Shown here one piece after another: positions 1 to 7,872 of a stretch of DNA of 64,000 bases. The DNA is from Flavobacteriales bacterium UBA6770. Its GTDB lineage: Bacteria; Bacteroidota; Bacteroidia; Flavobacteriales_G; Salibacteraceae. Position numbers and translations under genes: made by a program. A model generated the notes under the pieces. The model ran no database searches. It saw only the letters and a program-made list of their open reading frames with translations, and was not told the origin of the DNA. Each line of letters starts with the position of its first letter. Position 1 is the stretch's first letter. Location: assembly GCA_905181875.1 (NCBI GenBank), contig CAJIZH010000003.1:744001-808000 (forward strand). The letters are read 5' to 3'.

Positions 1-2114
1 TATATTCTTGGAATGGTAGTCCATTTGTCTCTGGTGATGACTCTAATTACGTAAATATTGCTAATCAGAATATTGTGATTATTAAAGACACAAATAACTG
101 TTTGTTTAGCGATACCCTTTCTGTTTCACTTGACACCTTACCTTTAGTTAACATACGAACTGACACCACCATTTGCGCTGGCGATAGCATATTAATTAAA
201 GTTAATAGTGATACAAATTATCTGCACGTTTGGAATGGATTTAATTTACTGAAGTTAGATTCTATGTGGATTAAAAAAGATACAACTTATGAGGTAGAGC
301 TTATAGACAGGAATAATACTTGTCGTCAATCCGATACTGTAAAGGTTTTACACGATACCCTACCTATAATTTCACTTGGTGGAGATACTACATTTTGCGC
401 TGGAGACACTATAACTATTGATGCAGGTCCTAAAATGCTTTCGTACTTATGGAGTAGTACAGACACCTCTCAACTGGTAAAATACGGTTCGGCAGGAGTC
501 TATACTTTAGATGTTGTTGATTCTAATGGATGTAAAACCTCTGCTACACGAAAGGTATTTATGTCGCAACTCCCAACGCCTAACCTTGGCCCAGATAGAG
601 AGTTTTGCGCCGGGAGTGCTGTCAATGAAATTCTTAATGCAGGTAGTGGATATAGTCTTTACGAATGGAGCACGGGTAAAGTGGGAGACTCAACTCTTGC
701 GCAAAGAGACACTGTTTTAATCCAAGACACTTATTTAGTTACTGTGACTGATAGTATTGGCTGCAGGGCTATGGATACGATTTTAATAAATGCGAATTTC
801 TTACCATCAATAGAATTAGGTCCTGATACTTTCTTTTGTGATGGAAACAAATTTAATTTTCTGATAGGCGCTGGGCCAGGTTATGTTAAATATGAATGGA
901 CAGATTTTACAAATTTCCCAACAATAACACCATTGCCTTCAACAGGTCAAATTTTACTCATTTCAGATACAGCAGCAAATATTATTTGTAAAATAACAGA
1001 CAATAAAGGATGTACCAACGAGGACACCATTTCAATCATTAATATGCCGGTTCCTGTCGTAAATATTGGAGTTACAAATTATTATTGCGAATCTAAAAAG
1101 GAAATCTTTATCGATTCATTAAACGCAGATCCCGTTAATTTATATAGGTCTTATGAATGGTCAACAGGAGATACTGTTAGAGTATTATTCACAAATGTAG
1201 CTGGCACCTATACTGTTACTGTTACGGCAAATAATGGCTGTAAAAGTATAGATGAAAAAGAAATCATTGAAATTCCATATCCAACAGTTGACTTTTCTGG
1301 AGATACTTTATATTGTCTTGGATCACCCTTAACTTTAGATGCAACTATGGATGGTTACTTAAATTACTATTGGTATAAAGTCTCTGAAATTGCGGATGTT
1401 GATGATGTATTGTTAAATCCATTATTAGAGCCCATTGATTCTTTATGGCCTGATACTGCTATAAGTGAAATTTTAATTGCTGAACCAGGAAAATTTAAGG
1501 TAATTCTAAAATATGGCCAATATCCAGGTTGCGAAGCAACTTTTGAAACAGAGATTCGACAGGATATAAACCCCGTTATTGATTTTGGAATTAGAAACTC
1601 AGATACCACTTTATGCGCTGGGGAGTTATTAACACTTCAGCCAAATTTTAGTGGAAAAGGATCTACTACAGAAAACATGATATTCGAGTGGCAGGATGGT
1701 CGCTCTGATAGTGTTTACCAAGTTAGATCAACAGGATTGTATCAATTTGTCCTAACCAATGATTGCGGCGCTGATATAGACGATATTCAAGTAAACTTTG
1801 AAGACTGTAGTAATTTATGGATCGCTAATTCATTCACGCCCAATGGTGATGATGATAATGATAGATGGGGGGTGAAATCACTAGAAGGTTTCTTTGAATT
1901 TAGGTTACAAGTATTTGATAATATGGGAGGAATGGTATGGGAAACGACCTTGCCTGAAATTGAGTGGGATGGAACACACATTACTAATGGAGAACCGCAA
2001 CCTATAGGGACTTATATTTATAGATTGACTTATCGGTCTAAATTCGAAATAGTTGAAGGTGTCAATAGTGCCGCTACAAAAGATGTTACTGGGCAACTAC
2101 ACTTATTCCGATAA
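1..2114 (+). CDS. Large secreted protein with Ig/PKD-like repeats and CHU_C sorting domain (5' partial)
   Basis: The frame is open from base 3 with no start codon context, so the gene begins left of the window; the first GTG at 75 is internal, because the codons before it already read as a repeat end (YSWNGS). About seven repeats of 80-90 residues are visible. Each opens with a Cys-containing segment such as TICAGDSILI, TFCAGDTITI, YYCES or TLCAGELLTL, followed by a Y-x-W-S/T-G strand, as in PKD/Ig-like modules of Bacteroidota surface proteins. The last ~90 residues (NSFTPNGDDDNDRWG, LQVFDNMGG, GTYIYRLTY) match the gliding-motility-associated C-terminal domain, a type B T9SS sorting signal. 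The protein is therefore probably exported across the outer membrane and attached or released as an adhesin-like protein. The ligand is unknown. It ends 14 bp from the convergent prfB. Confidence 0.9.
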   Translation, partial: YSWNGSPFVSGDDSNYVNIANQNIVIIKDTNNCLFSDTLSVSLDTLPLVNIRTDTTICAGDSILIKVNSDTNYLHVWNGFNLLKLDSMWIKKDTTYEVELIDRNNTCRQSDTVKVLHDTLPIISLGGDTTFCAGDTITIDAGPKMLSYLWSSTDTSQLVKYGSAGVYTLDVVDSNGCKTSATRKVFMSQLPTPNLGPDREFCAGSAVNEILNAGSGYSLYEWSTGKVGDSTLAQRDTVLIQDTYLVTVTDSIGCRAMDTILINANFLPSIELGPDTFFCDGNKFNFLIGAGPGYVKYEWTDFTNFPTITPLPSTGQILLISDTAANIICKITDNKGCTNEDTISIINMPVPVVNIGVTNYYCESKKEIFIDSLNADPVNLYRSYEWSTGDTVRVLFTNVAGTYTVTVTANNGCKSIDEKEIIEIPYPTVDFSGDTLYCLGSPLTLDATMDGYLNYYWYKVSEIADVDDVLLNPLLEPIDSLWPDTAISEILIAEPGKFKVILKYGQYPGCEATFETEIRQDINPVIDFGIRNSDTTLCAGELLTLQPNFSGKGSTTENMIFEWQDGRSDSVYQVRSTGLYQFVLTNDCGADIDDIQVNFEDCSNLWIANSFTPNGDDDNDRWGVKSLEGFFEFRLQVFDNMGGMVWETTLPEIEWDGTHITNGEPQPIGTYIYRLTYRSKFEIVEGVNSAATKDVTGQLHLFR

Positions 2115-2128
2115 ACGAATTTCATTAC

Positions 2129-3233
2129 CTAGTCAACGTTAAGCTTACTGTTTCCAAATTTCATTAAGTACCCCTTTATGAACTTGCCTATATCGCCATT
2201 TAAAACACCTTGAACATCGGTAGATTCTAGGTTTGTTCTAAGGTCTTTTATAAGCTTGTAAGGATGTAGAACATAATTTCGAATCTGACTACCCCACTCT
2301 ACTTTCATCTTATTGCCTTCAATTACGTCGCGCTCTTCTTGTCGCTTCCTTAATTCGAGCTCATATAGCTTAGACTTCAACAACTTTAGCGCATTTTCTT
2401 TGTTTTGAAGCTGCGATCTGGACTCGGTATTTCGAATAATTATACCCGTAGGTTTATGTTCTAGCCTAACACCTGTTTCAACTTTATTCACATTCTGACC
2501 ACCGGCTCCGCCAGATCTAAATGTTTCATAGTTGATGTCAGCAGGACCGACTTCAACATCGATACTGTCGTCAACAACAGGATAAACAAAAACTGAAGCA
2601 AATGAAGTATGCCTCTTGGCATTTGAATCAAAAGGTGAAATTCTAACTAACCGATGGACACCATTTTCACTTTTCAAAAAGCCGTAAGCAAAGTCACCCG
2701 AGATTTCAATTCTAGCCGATTTTATTCCGGCACCATCACCATCTAACTTTTCAGTGATCGTTGCGTTTAAACCGTTTTTGTCGCAGTACATGACATACAT
2801 CCTAAGGAGCATTTCCGCCCAATCCTGACTTTCCGTACCGCCTGCACCCGAGTTTATTTCTAAAATCGCATCTAAGGAATCTTCTTCGCTAGAAAGCATA
2901 TTTCTAAACTCCAAATCTCCAACAGCTTCAGTGAGCTTATCAAATTGATTGTTTACTTCTTGCTCATTATCCTCTCCTTCATCAAAAAACTCTTTAAGCA
3001 CCAACAAATCTTCGTAGATTGCGTTCACCTTGTCAAAGGCATTTACCCAGAATCTTTTTTGATTTATTTTTTTAAGGATAAGCTCTGAGGCCTTTGGGTC
3101 ATCCCAGAAATCTGGAGCATGCGTAGCTTGATCTTGATCTTCGATGTGTTCACGTAATGCGTCTAGGTCAAAGATGCCCCCTTAGCACGTCTAAGCGCCT
3201 CTCAAATGCCTTTATTTGATCTTGGTTAATCAT
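2129..3233 (-). CDS. prfB: Peptide chain release factor 2, programmed +1 frameshift
   Basis: RF2 reads UGA and UAA stop codons and triggers peptide release. The zero frame starts at ATG 3233 and runs 21 codons ([10 protein letters not shown]...VLRGHL) to an in-frame TGA at 3170-3168. A +1 shift at CTT TGA C continues as DLDALREHI and stays open to 2129, giving about 367 residues, the normal RF2 length. The protein carries the SPF stop-recognition motif (RISPFDS) and the GGQ catalytic motif (GGAGGQNVN). The start overlaps the recX stop by 8 bp, so the two are probably co-transcribed and translationally coupled. Reading only the downstream open frame from 3028 would lose the N-terminal domain. 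Confidence 0.96.
3167..3182 (-). promoter_or_regulatory. prfB autoregulatory +1 frameshift signal
   Basis: On the minus strand the site reads AGGGGG CAT CTT TGA C. This is the E. coli prfB site (AGGGGG TAT CTT TGA C) with one changed base and the same 3-nt gap between the Shine-Dalgarno-like hexamer and the slippery CTT. Low RF2 slows termination at the UGA and favours the +1 shift, giving feedback control. The SD-like stimulator is kept even though Bacteroidota genes rarely use SD for initiation. Confidence 0.95.
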
Positions 3234-3696
3234 GTTCTTTTGAAAAATGTTCTCGAATATCTTGCCACTCGTACCCTTTTTGCAAAAGGTAGTTTTTTAG
3301 TTTAGCTTTTCGCTCAAATTTATTCTCAGCAATAATATATTTTTCTTTCTTTATAATTAACTCTGCAATAGCAGTTTTATAGTCTTTATCGGAAATTTCT
3401 GTCAGCCCTAATTGTATGCATGGCTTAGAAACCCGTTTCTCAAAAAGCTTTTGCTTAATCTTGAACCTACCCCAACGTTTTAATTGAAATTTTCCTCTTG
3501 CAAAGGACCGAGCAAAACGCTCTTCATTCAAAAAATTATATTCAATTAAATGGGACATTAAATCGACCGCAATACTGTAAGGAATCTGCCAAGACTTTAG
3601 CTTTTCCTGAACTTCAAAATGACATCTTTCTTGCATTGCGCAATAAGACATGATTTTTTGTCTTGCTTCATCTTTAGAATGCTTTCTCCCTTGCAT
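3226..3696 (-). CDS. recX: Regulatory protein RecX
   Basis: 156 residues, mostly helical and basic, matching the RecX family of three-helix repeats. Diagnostic stretches are the first repeat around YCAMQERCHFEVQEKL, the second repeat with FLNEERFARSFARGK, and the Lys/Arg-rich W-G-R-F-K-I-K-Q-K-L segment; a third repeat ends with KNYLLQKGYEW. RecX binds RecA filaments and modulates strand exchange. recA is not in the window. It lies 18 bp after the RNase G gene and overlaps the prfB start, at the end of the HU-TPR-rng-recX-prfB series. Confidence 0.9.
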   Translation of the reverse strand: MQGRKHSKDEARQKIMSYCAMQERCHFEVQEKLKSWQIPYSIAVDLMSHLIEYNFLNEERFARSFARGKFQLKRWGRFKIKQKLFEKRVSKPCIQLGLTEISDKDYKTAIAELIIKKEKYIIAENKFERKAKLKNYLLQKGYEWQDIREHFSKEHD

Positions 3697-3714
3697 AGAA
3701 GCACTAAAGTAATA

Positions 3715-5265
3715 TTAAGATTTTATCTCAGTACCCTGATCACCAATAAAGTGGAAATCCATCAATGCAAGTGAATTAGAGGAAGTAATAGAAACCCATG
3801 TTTTATACTTCAACAACCATTTTAATTGATATTGAGACTTATTTGTTTTAAAATAAGCTTCAATAAATGGGTGACATTTAACGGTTAATGATTTAGACAA
3901 CTTTGACTCGAATATTCGAATAATTTCGTTTTCAATATCATCAATTAATAAAATCGTGGCCCTTACTTCAATGTTTCCATCTTTAGTTTGAATTACTTCA
4001 GATGTTTTTATATCCATTTCAGGTCGAACCCTTTGACGTGTAATCTGAATTAAACCGAACTTACTAGGAGGTAGAATATGGTGTTTGGCCTTGTCGTTTT
4101 TCATGTACTCTTTGAAGGAGTTCAATAATTCTTTACGACTTTCTGCCTTACGCTGGTCAATAAAATCAACAACTATAATTCCTCCCATATCACGCAAACG
4201 CAATTGTCTCGCTATTTCTTCGGCCGACTCAAGGTTCACTCTCAGAGCATTAGTTTCTTGGCTATCGTCTGATTTGGAAGTATTTCCACTGTTGACGTCA
4301 ATTACATGGAGCGCCTCTGTATGTTCAATTACCAAATACGCACCTGATGACATCGTGACATTTCTTCCAAAAAGAGCTTTTATCTGTTTTTCGATACCAT
4401 AAGTATCAAAAATTGGCTTCTTAGTAGTATGTTGTTTCAAAATCCCAACCTTCTCAGGAGCAATTGTACCGATGTAATTCTTTATTTCACCAAATAATTG
4501 AGCATCGTCAATGGCAATGCTATTGAAACTGGGACTTAAGATATCACGCAACAATGCGGCAGATTTCCCTAATTCTCCTAAAAGTTTCTTTGGAGGTCTA
4601 GCATCTTTTAAAGCCGTATGCATATCAGACCACCGGCCTACTAAATCTCTTAGGTCTTGATCCAGTTCAGCAACCTTCTTATCCTCAGCGACAGTACGTA
4701 TTATAACTCCAAAATTCTTAGGTTTAATGCTATCGATAAGACTCTTTAATCGAGCCCTTTCAGCTTTACTCCTAATCTTTGAAGAAATATTTACCTTTTC
4801 TGAAAACGGAACTAATATCAAAAAACGTCCAGCCAAACTAACTTCGCAATTAATTCGTGGACCTTTAGTGGATATCGGTTCTTTAGAAACCTGAACCAAA
4901 ACTTCCTGACCTTGAACAAGCACATCTTTGATGTTACCGTTCTTGTCTATTTCCTCGCTAAATTTAAAGCCAGCAAGTTCAGGAGACTCTTGTCTTCCCG
5001 AACGCGTGTTCTTAACGAACTTCTGCAGAGATTGTAATTGTGGCCCTAAATCAAGATAATGCAAAAATGCGTCACGTTCGTAACCCACATTCACAAATGC
5101 CGCATTTAACCCTGGGACCAGTTTCTTAACCTTACCAAGGTAGATATCACCTACAGAAAACTCGTTATTAGGCTTTTCTTCATGAAGTTCGACCAGCTTC
5201 TTGTTTTCAAGAAGGGCTATTCTTACTTCAGAGGAAGTAGCGTTAATAACTAATTCTTTATTCAC
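3715..5265 (-). CDS. rng: Ribonuclease G (Rne/Rng family endoribonuclease)
   Basis: 516 residues from a GTG start. An S1 RNA-binding domain occupies about residues 35-130 (FSVGDIYLGKVKKLVPGLNA, AFVNVG), followed by the RNase E/G core with the metal-binding VIDVNSGN and IIVVDFIDQ motifs and the FGLIQITRQRVRPE segment. Family role: endonucleolytic cleavage of AU-rich single-stranded RNA, including 16S rRNA 5' maturation and mRNA decay. The CPxCxG zinc-link cysteines that follow the QRVRPE-type segment in E. coli RNase E/G are not visible; the sequence goes straight on to DIKTSEVIQTKDG. The enzyme has RNase G length, with no long unstructured C-terminal scaffold. Confidence 0.93.
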   Translation of the reverse strand: MNKELVINATSSEVRIALLENKKLVELHEEKPNNEFSVGDIYLGKVKKLVPGLNAAFVNVGYERDAFLHYLDLGPQLQSLQKFVKNTRSGRQESPELAGFKFSEEIDKNGNIKDVLVQGQEVLVQVSKEPISTKGPRINCEVSLAGRFLILVPFSEKVNISSKIRSKAERARLKSLIDSIKPKNFGVIIRTVAEDKKVAELDQDLRDLVGRWSDMHTALKDARPPKKLLGELGKSAALLRDILSPSFNSIAIDDAQLFGEIKNYIGTIAPEKVGILKQHTTKKPIFDTYGIEKQIKALFGRNVTMSSGAYLVIEHTEALHVIDVNSGNTSKSDDSQETNALRVNLESAEEIARQLRLRDMGGIIVVDFIDQRKAESRKELLNSFKEYMKNDKAKHHILPPSKFGLIQITRQRVRPEMDIKTSEVIQTKDGNIEVRATILLIDDIENEIIRIFESKLSKSLTVKCHPFIEAYFKTNKSQYQLKWLLKYKTWVSITSSNSLALMDFHFIGDQGTEIKS

Positions 5266-5341
5266 TTTACCCTCTGATTAAAAAGAAACAAAAGCACCAA
5301 AGCCGCATAAAGCATACAGCTATGGCAAAAACTGACCGCGC

Positions 5342-5431
5342 TTATTTACGCTTATGTCTGTTTTTTCTCAGTCTCTTTTTTCTCTTATGAGTGGCAATCT
5401 TGTGTCTTTTTCTCTTTTTACCGCTTGGCAT
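5342..5431 (-). CDS. 29-residue highly basic protein (AURKAIP1/COX24-like small protein)
   Basis: ATG at 5431-5429 opens a 29-codon frame, MPSGKKRKRHKIATHKRK and on to RKNRHKRK, with TAA at 5344-5342. More than half of the residues are Lys, Arg or His. The sequence has the form of tiny proteins annotated in Bacteroidota as AURKAIP1/COX24 domain proteins, recalled from family knowledge; the mitochondrial AURKAIP1/Cox24 protein is a small-subunit ribosome component. A ribosome or RNA association is therefore plausible but inferred. It starts 2 nt after the TPR gene and precedes rng, a context that fits RNA metabolism. Confidence 0.8.
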   Translation of the reverse strand: MPSGKKRKRHKIATHKRKKRLRKNRHKRK

Positions 5432-5433
5432 AA

Positions 5434-5925
5434 CTAAGATTTTTTAATTTCTTCAATTAATTCATTTGCGCCTTCCTTGATTTCTTTCGAAGCCCCGGAC
5501 TGCATTATTTCATCCAATTCTATTCTTGCTTCTTCAGGCTGACTGTTTCCAATCAAACATCTTGAAAGCAGCAACCTTGCCTCTTGATTATCTGGCTCCA
5601 ACTTTAAAATGGTTACAAATCGACCAATACCTTTATCGAACTGCCCACTTTGAATACTAAAAACTCCTAGATAGTAGAGTGCCTCAGTATTGTTTTCATC
5701 TTCCTCAAGAACTTCCTTTAATAACGCGATCCCTTTCATTGGAGCACCTTTTCCAGAAGTTATAATCTCAACAGCAATTTTAATTTTTGAATCCACACCC
5801 TCTATTTCACTCGCCTCAACTACTGTGACTTCCGAACCCTTGTTGGGCATGGCCAAAATAATAGCTCCAATCACTAATACTCCGGCGATTGTAATGAGCT
5901 GACCTTGGTGCTTTTTTAGATTCAA
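5434..5925 (-). CDS. TPR-repeat membrane-anchored protein
   Basis: 163 residues. One N-terminal hydrophobic helix (ITIAGVLVIGAIILAM, about residues 12-27) anchors it in the inner membrane. The remainder has TPR-like helices, clearest at EALYYLGVFSIQSGQFDKGI and PDNQEARLLLSRCLIG. TPRs bind partner proteins; the partner is unknown. The best start is TTG 5925, four nt after the HU stop, since no ATG lies near. It is placed between HU and the small basic protein, all tightly spaced on the minus strand, so it is probably part of one operon. Confidence 0.8.
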   Translation of the reverse strand: MNLKKHQGQLITIAGVLVIGAIILAMPNKGSEVTVVEASEIEGVDSKIKIAVEIITSGKGAPMKGIALLKEVLEEDENNTEALYYLGVFSIQSGQFDKGIGRFVTILKLEPDNQEARLLLSRCLIGNSQPEEARIELDEIMQSGASKEIKEGANELIEEIKKS

Positions 5926-5929
5926 ACTG

Positions 5930-6220
5930 CTATTTAACTTTCACTTTGTTTTTAACCTGACCAGCAAACGTTTTAGATGGTTTAAAAGCAGGAATATAGT
6001 GAGCTGGAATGATGATACTGGTGTTTTTAGAAATATTTCTACCAGTCTTTTCTGCTCTCTTTTTTATAATAAAACTCCCAAACCCTCTTAAGTAAACGTT
6101 GTCACCTTTTACCATGGCATTCTTGACAGAACCCATGAATGCTTCTACTGTTTCTTGAACAACATTTTTTTCAACCCCAGTAGATTCGGCAATTTCGTTT
6201 ACAATATCAGCCTTTGTCAT
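5930..6220 (-). CDS. hup: HU/IHF-family DNA-binding protein
   Basis: 96 residues with the complete HU fold: N-terminal helices MTKADIVNEIAESTG, the RGFGSFIIKKRAEKTGRN beta-arm base, then IIIPAHYIPAFKPSKTF and a basic tail (VKNKVKVK). HU dimers bend DNA non-specifically and compact the nucleoid. The consensus NP...V arm tip is replaced by SKNTSIIIPA, within the range seen in Bacteroidota HU/IHF paralogues. First gene of the minus-strand operon that runs to prfB; a -7 box lies upstream at 6300-6293. Confidence 0.94.
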   Translation of the reverse strand: MTKADIVNEIAESTGVEKNVVQETVEAFMGSVKNAMVKGDNVYLRGFGSFIIKKRAEKTGRNISKNTSIIIPAHYIPAFKPSKTFAGQVKNKVKVK

Positions 6221-6292
6221 TATGATTAAATTTATGTATTTCTCTAATATTTAATTCGTTATCCAAACGGAACACCATTTTTTAACGGGGCG

Positions 6293-6300
6293 CAAATATA
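6293..6300 (-). promoter_or_regulatory. -7 box of hup operon
   Basis: TATATTTG on the minus strand fits the Bacteroidota sigma-A -7 consensus TAnnTTTG and lies 72 nt upstream of the hup ATG. No good TTTG -33 box is visible at 19-21 nt, so the call rests on the -7 box and position alone. Confidence 0.45.
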
Positions 6301-6334
6301 TAATTTTAAACATAGTAACAGCCTTAACTCTGGC

Positions 6335-6342
6335 TATTTTTG
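6335..6342 (+). promoter_or_regulatory. -7 box of mutY
   Basis: TATTTTTG matches TAnnTTTG and ends 10 nt before the mutY ATG, in the 132-bp divergent hup/mutY intergenic region. The -33 element is weak. Confidence 0.45.
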
Positions 6343-6352
6343 GGGCCATTAT

Positions 6353-7393
6353 ATGAGAAGTAACTTTTTTACGGAATCGCTGTTAAATTGGTTCGAAAAC
6401 AACGAGCGTAATTTACCTTGGAGACAAACTAAAGACCCCTATATTATTTGGCTTAGCGAAGTGATTTTGCAGCAAACAAGAGTTGCCCAAGGCCTTCCAT
6501 ACTTTCTAAAATTCGCAGAGCGTTTTCCTAAAGTTAACGACTTTGCAAATGCTGAAGAGGATGAAATATTAAAGTTATGGCAAGGCTTAGGATATTATTC
6601 TAGAGCGCGCAACATGCTCAAAACCGCCCAACTAGTTGTTGAAAAAGGCGCTGGATTTCCATCAACCTACCATGAATTAATTCAATTAAAGGGAATAGGA
6701 GAATATACAGCATCTGCTATCGCATCATTTTCGGCTAATGAAAAAGTTGCTGTAGTTGATGGTAATGTCTATAGAGTGTTGAGCAGATACTTTGGAATTC
6801 ATGATGCCATTGACCAAACTATTGGCAAGAAAAACTTTAAAAAGATAGCTGAGCAACTTTTGCCAGCAGCAAACAGTGACCAATACAATCAAGCCATTAT
6901 GGAATTTGGAGCATTGCAATGCAAGCCAAAGTGTCCAGATTGTTCGACTTGCCCTCTCTCCATTAATTGCATTGCACTGAAAGAAAATACTATAAATCAA
7001 CTTCCTTTTAAATCTAAAAAACAAACAAAAAAGAAAATCAATCTCCATTATTTAGTTTTTAAAAATGCTGAAAATATTCTAATCCGACAAAGAAGAGGAT
7101 TAGGAGTTTGGGAAGGGCTTTATGATTTTGCTGCGATAGAAATAACCGAAAAAATTAGCCATGATGATGTATTAAAGTACTCAGAAGAAACATTTGGCTT
7201 CACAATTAATAAAATTAAAGAGCCGGCTATAACCTACAAACATATTCTTAGTCATATAATCTACCAAGCAAGTTTTTGGGAAATTGAAATTAACAGCAGC
7301 AGTAAAGTAATGGACAACTATCATTGGATAGACCATACTTTAATTGGAAATTATCCAGTTTCAAGGTTGGTTGAAAAATACCTTGAAGGCTAA
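6353..7393 (+). CDS. mutY: A/G-specific adenine DNA glycosylase MutY
   Basis: 346 residues, full length. It removes adenine mispaired with 8-oxoguanine or guanine in base excision repair. Visible motifs: catalytic Glu36 in WLSEVILQQT, helix-hairpin-helix LKGIGEYTASAI (112-123), catalytic Asp136 in VVDGNVYR, and the [4Fe-4S] ligands C190-x6-C197-x2-C200-x5-C206 with canonical spacing. The C-terminal ~120 residues form the NUDIX-like 8-oxoG recognition domain (IRQRRGLGVWEGLYDF). It is followed by ssb and gldE-gldD in the same direction, an arrangement conserved in Flavobacteriia. Confidence 0.96.
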   Translation: MRSNFFTESLLNWFENNERNLPWRQTKDPYIIWLSEVILQQTRVAQGLPYFLKFAERFPKVNDFANAEEDEILKLWQGLGYYSRARNMLKTAQLVVEKGAGFPSTYHELIQLKGIGEYTASAIASFSANEKVAVVDGNVYRVLSRYFGIHDAIDQTIGKKNFKKIAEQLLPAANSDQYNQAIMEFGALQCKPKCPDCSTCPLSINCIALKENTINQLPFKSKKQTKKKINLHYLVFKNAENILIRQRRGLGVWEGLYDFAAIEITEKISHDDVLKYSEETFGFTINKIKEPAITYKHILSHIIYQASFWEIEINSSSKVMDNYHWIDHTLIGNYPVSRLVEKYLEG

Positions 7394-7415
7394 ACACGTT
7401 AGATTCAATAATCTT

Positions 7416-7423
7416 TAGCTTTG
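7416..7423 (+). promoter_or_regulatory. -7 box of ssb
   Basis: TAGCTTTG fits TAnnTTTG, 15 nt before the ATG at 7439. It covers the TTG at 7421 that would otherwise be the longest-frame start, which argues for ATG 7439. Confidence 0.45.
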
Positions 7424-7438
7424 TTCAAAAGAATACCT

Positions 7439-7840
7439 ATGGCTGGAAGTGTAAATAAAGTAATTCTAATGGGGAATCTTGGAAAGGATCCAGATGTTCG
7501 GCATTTTGAAGAAGGCAGAGCAGTAGCGTCATTTTCTATTGCTACTTCTGAATCTTATAAAGACAAAAACGGCGAATTACGAGAAAATACTGATTGGCAT
7601 AATGTTGTTGTTTGGAGAAGTGGATTAGTTGGTGTGGTTGAAAGGTATTTGAAAAAAGGAAATAAAGTCTATCTCGAGGGTAAGTTAAAAACTCGGTCTT
7701 ATGAAGATCAGGATAAAAACACCAAGTACACCACTGAAGTTATTGTTGACAGTCTCGTGCTTCTTGGCACTCCAAATAAAGCTGATGAAAATTCAGCTCC
7801 TGTTGGTGATTCAAAACCAAAAGATGATGCACCTTTTTAA
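7439..7840 (+). CDS. ssb: Single-stranded DNA-binding protein
   Basis: 133 residues from ATG 7439 (MAGSVNKVILMGNLGKDPDV). OB-fold core with the strand signatures VASFSIATSESYKD, TDWHNVVVW, GNKVYLEGKLKTR and a C-terminal acidic tail ending DDAPF. The usual E. coli tip is DDDIPF, so the last Ile is Ala here while Pro-Phe, the partner-docking pair, is kept. It protects ssDNA and recruits replication and repair proteins. The start is chosen because SSB proteins begin with this M-A-G-x-x-N-K motif. Lies 45 nt after mutY. Confidence 0.95.
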   Translation: MAGSVNKVILMGNLGKDPDVRHFEEGRAVASFSIATSESYKDKNGELRENTDWHNVVVWRSGLVGVVERYLKKGNKVYLEGKLKTRSYEDQDKNTKYTTEVIVDSLVLLGTPNKADENSAPVGDSKPKDDAPF

Positions 7841-7872
7841 CCCTTCCTATATGTTTTACTTAATTTAGCTAA

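Noticed and set aside
3028-3028. prfB starting at the GTG/ATG-type codon near 3028 as a short RF2
   Set aside because: The upstream frame plus the CTTTGAC site gives the full N-terminal domain, so the short form is an artefact of ignoring the frameshift.
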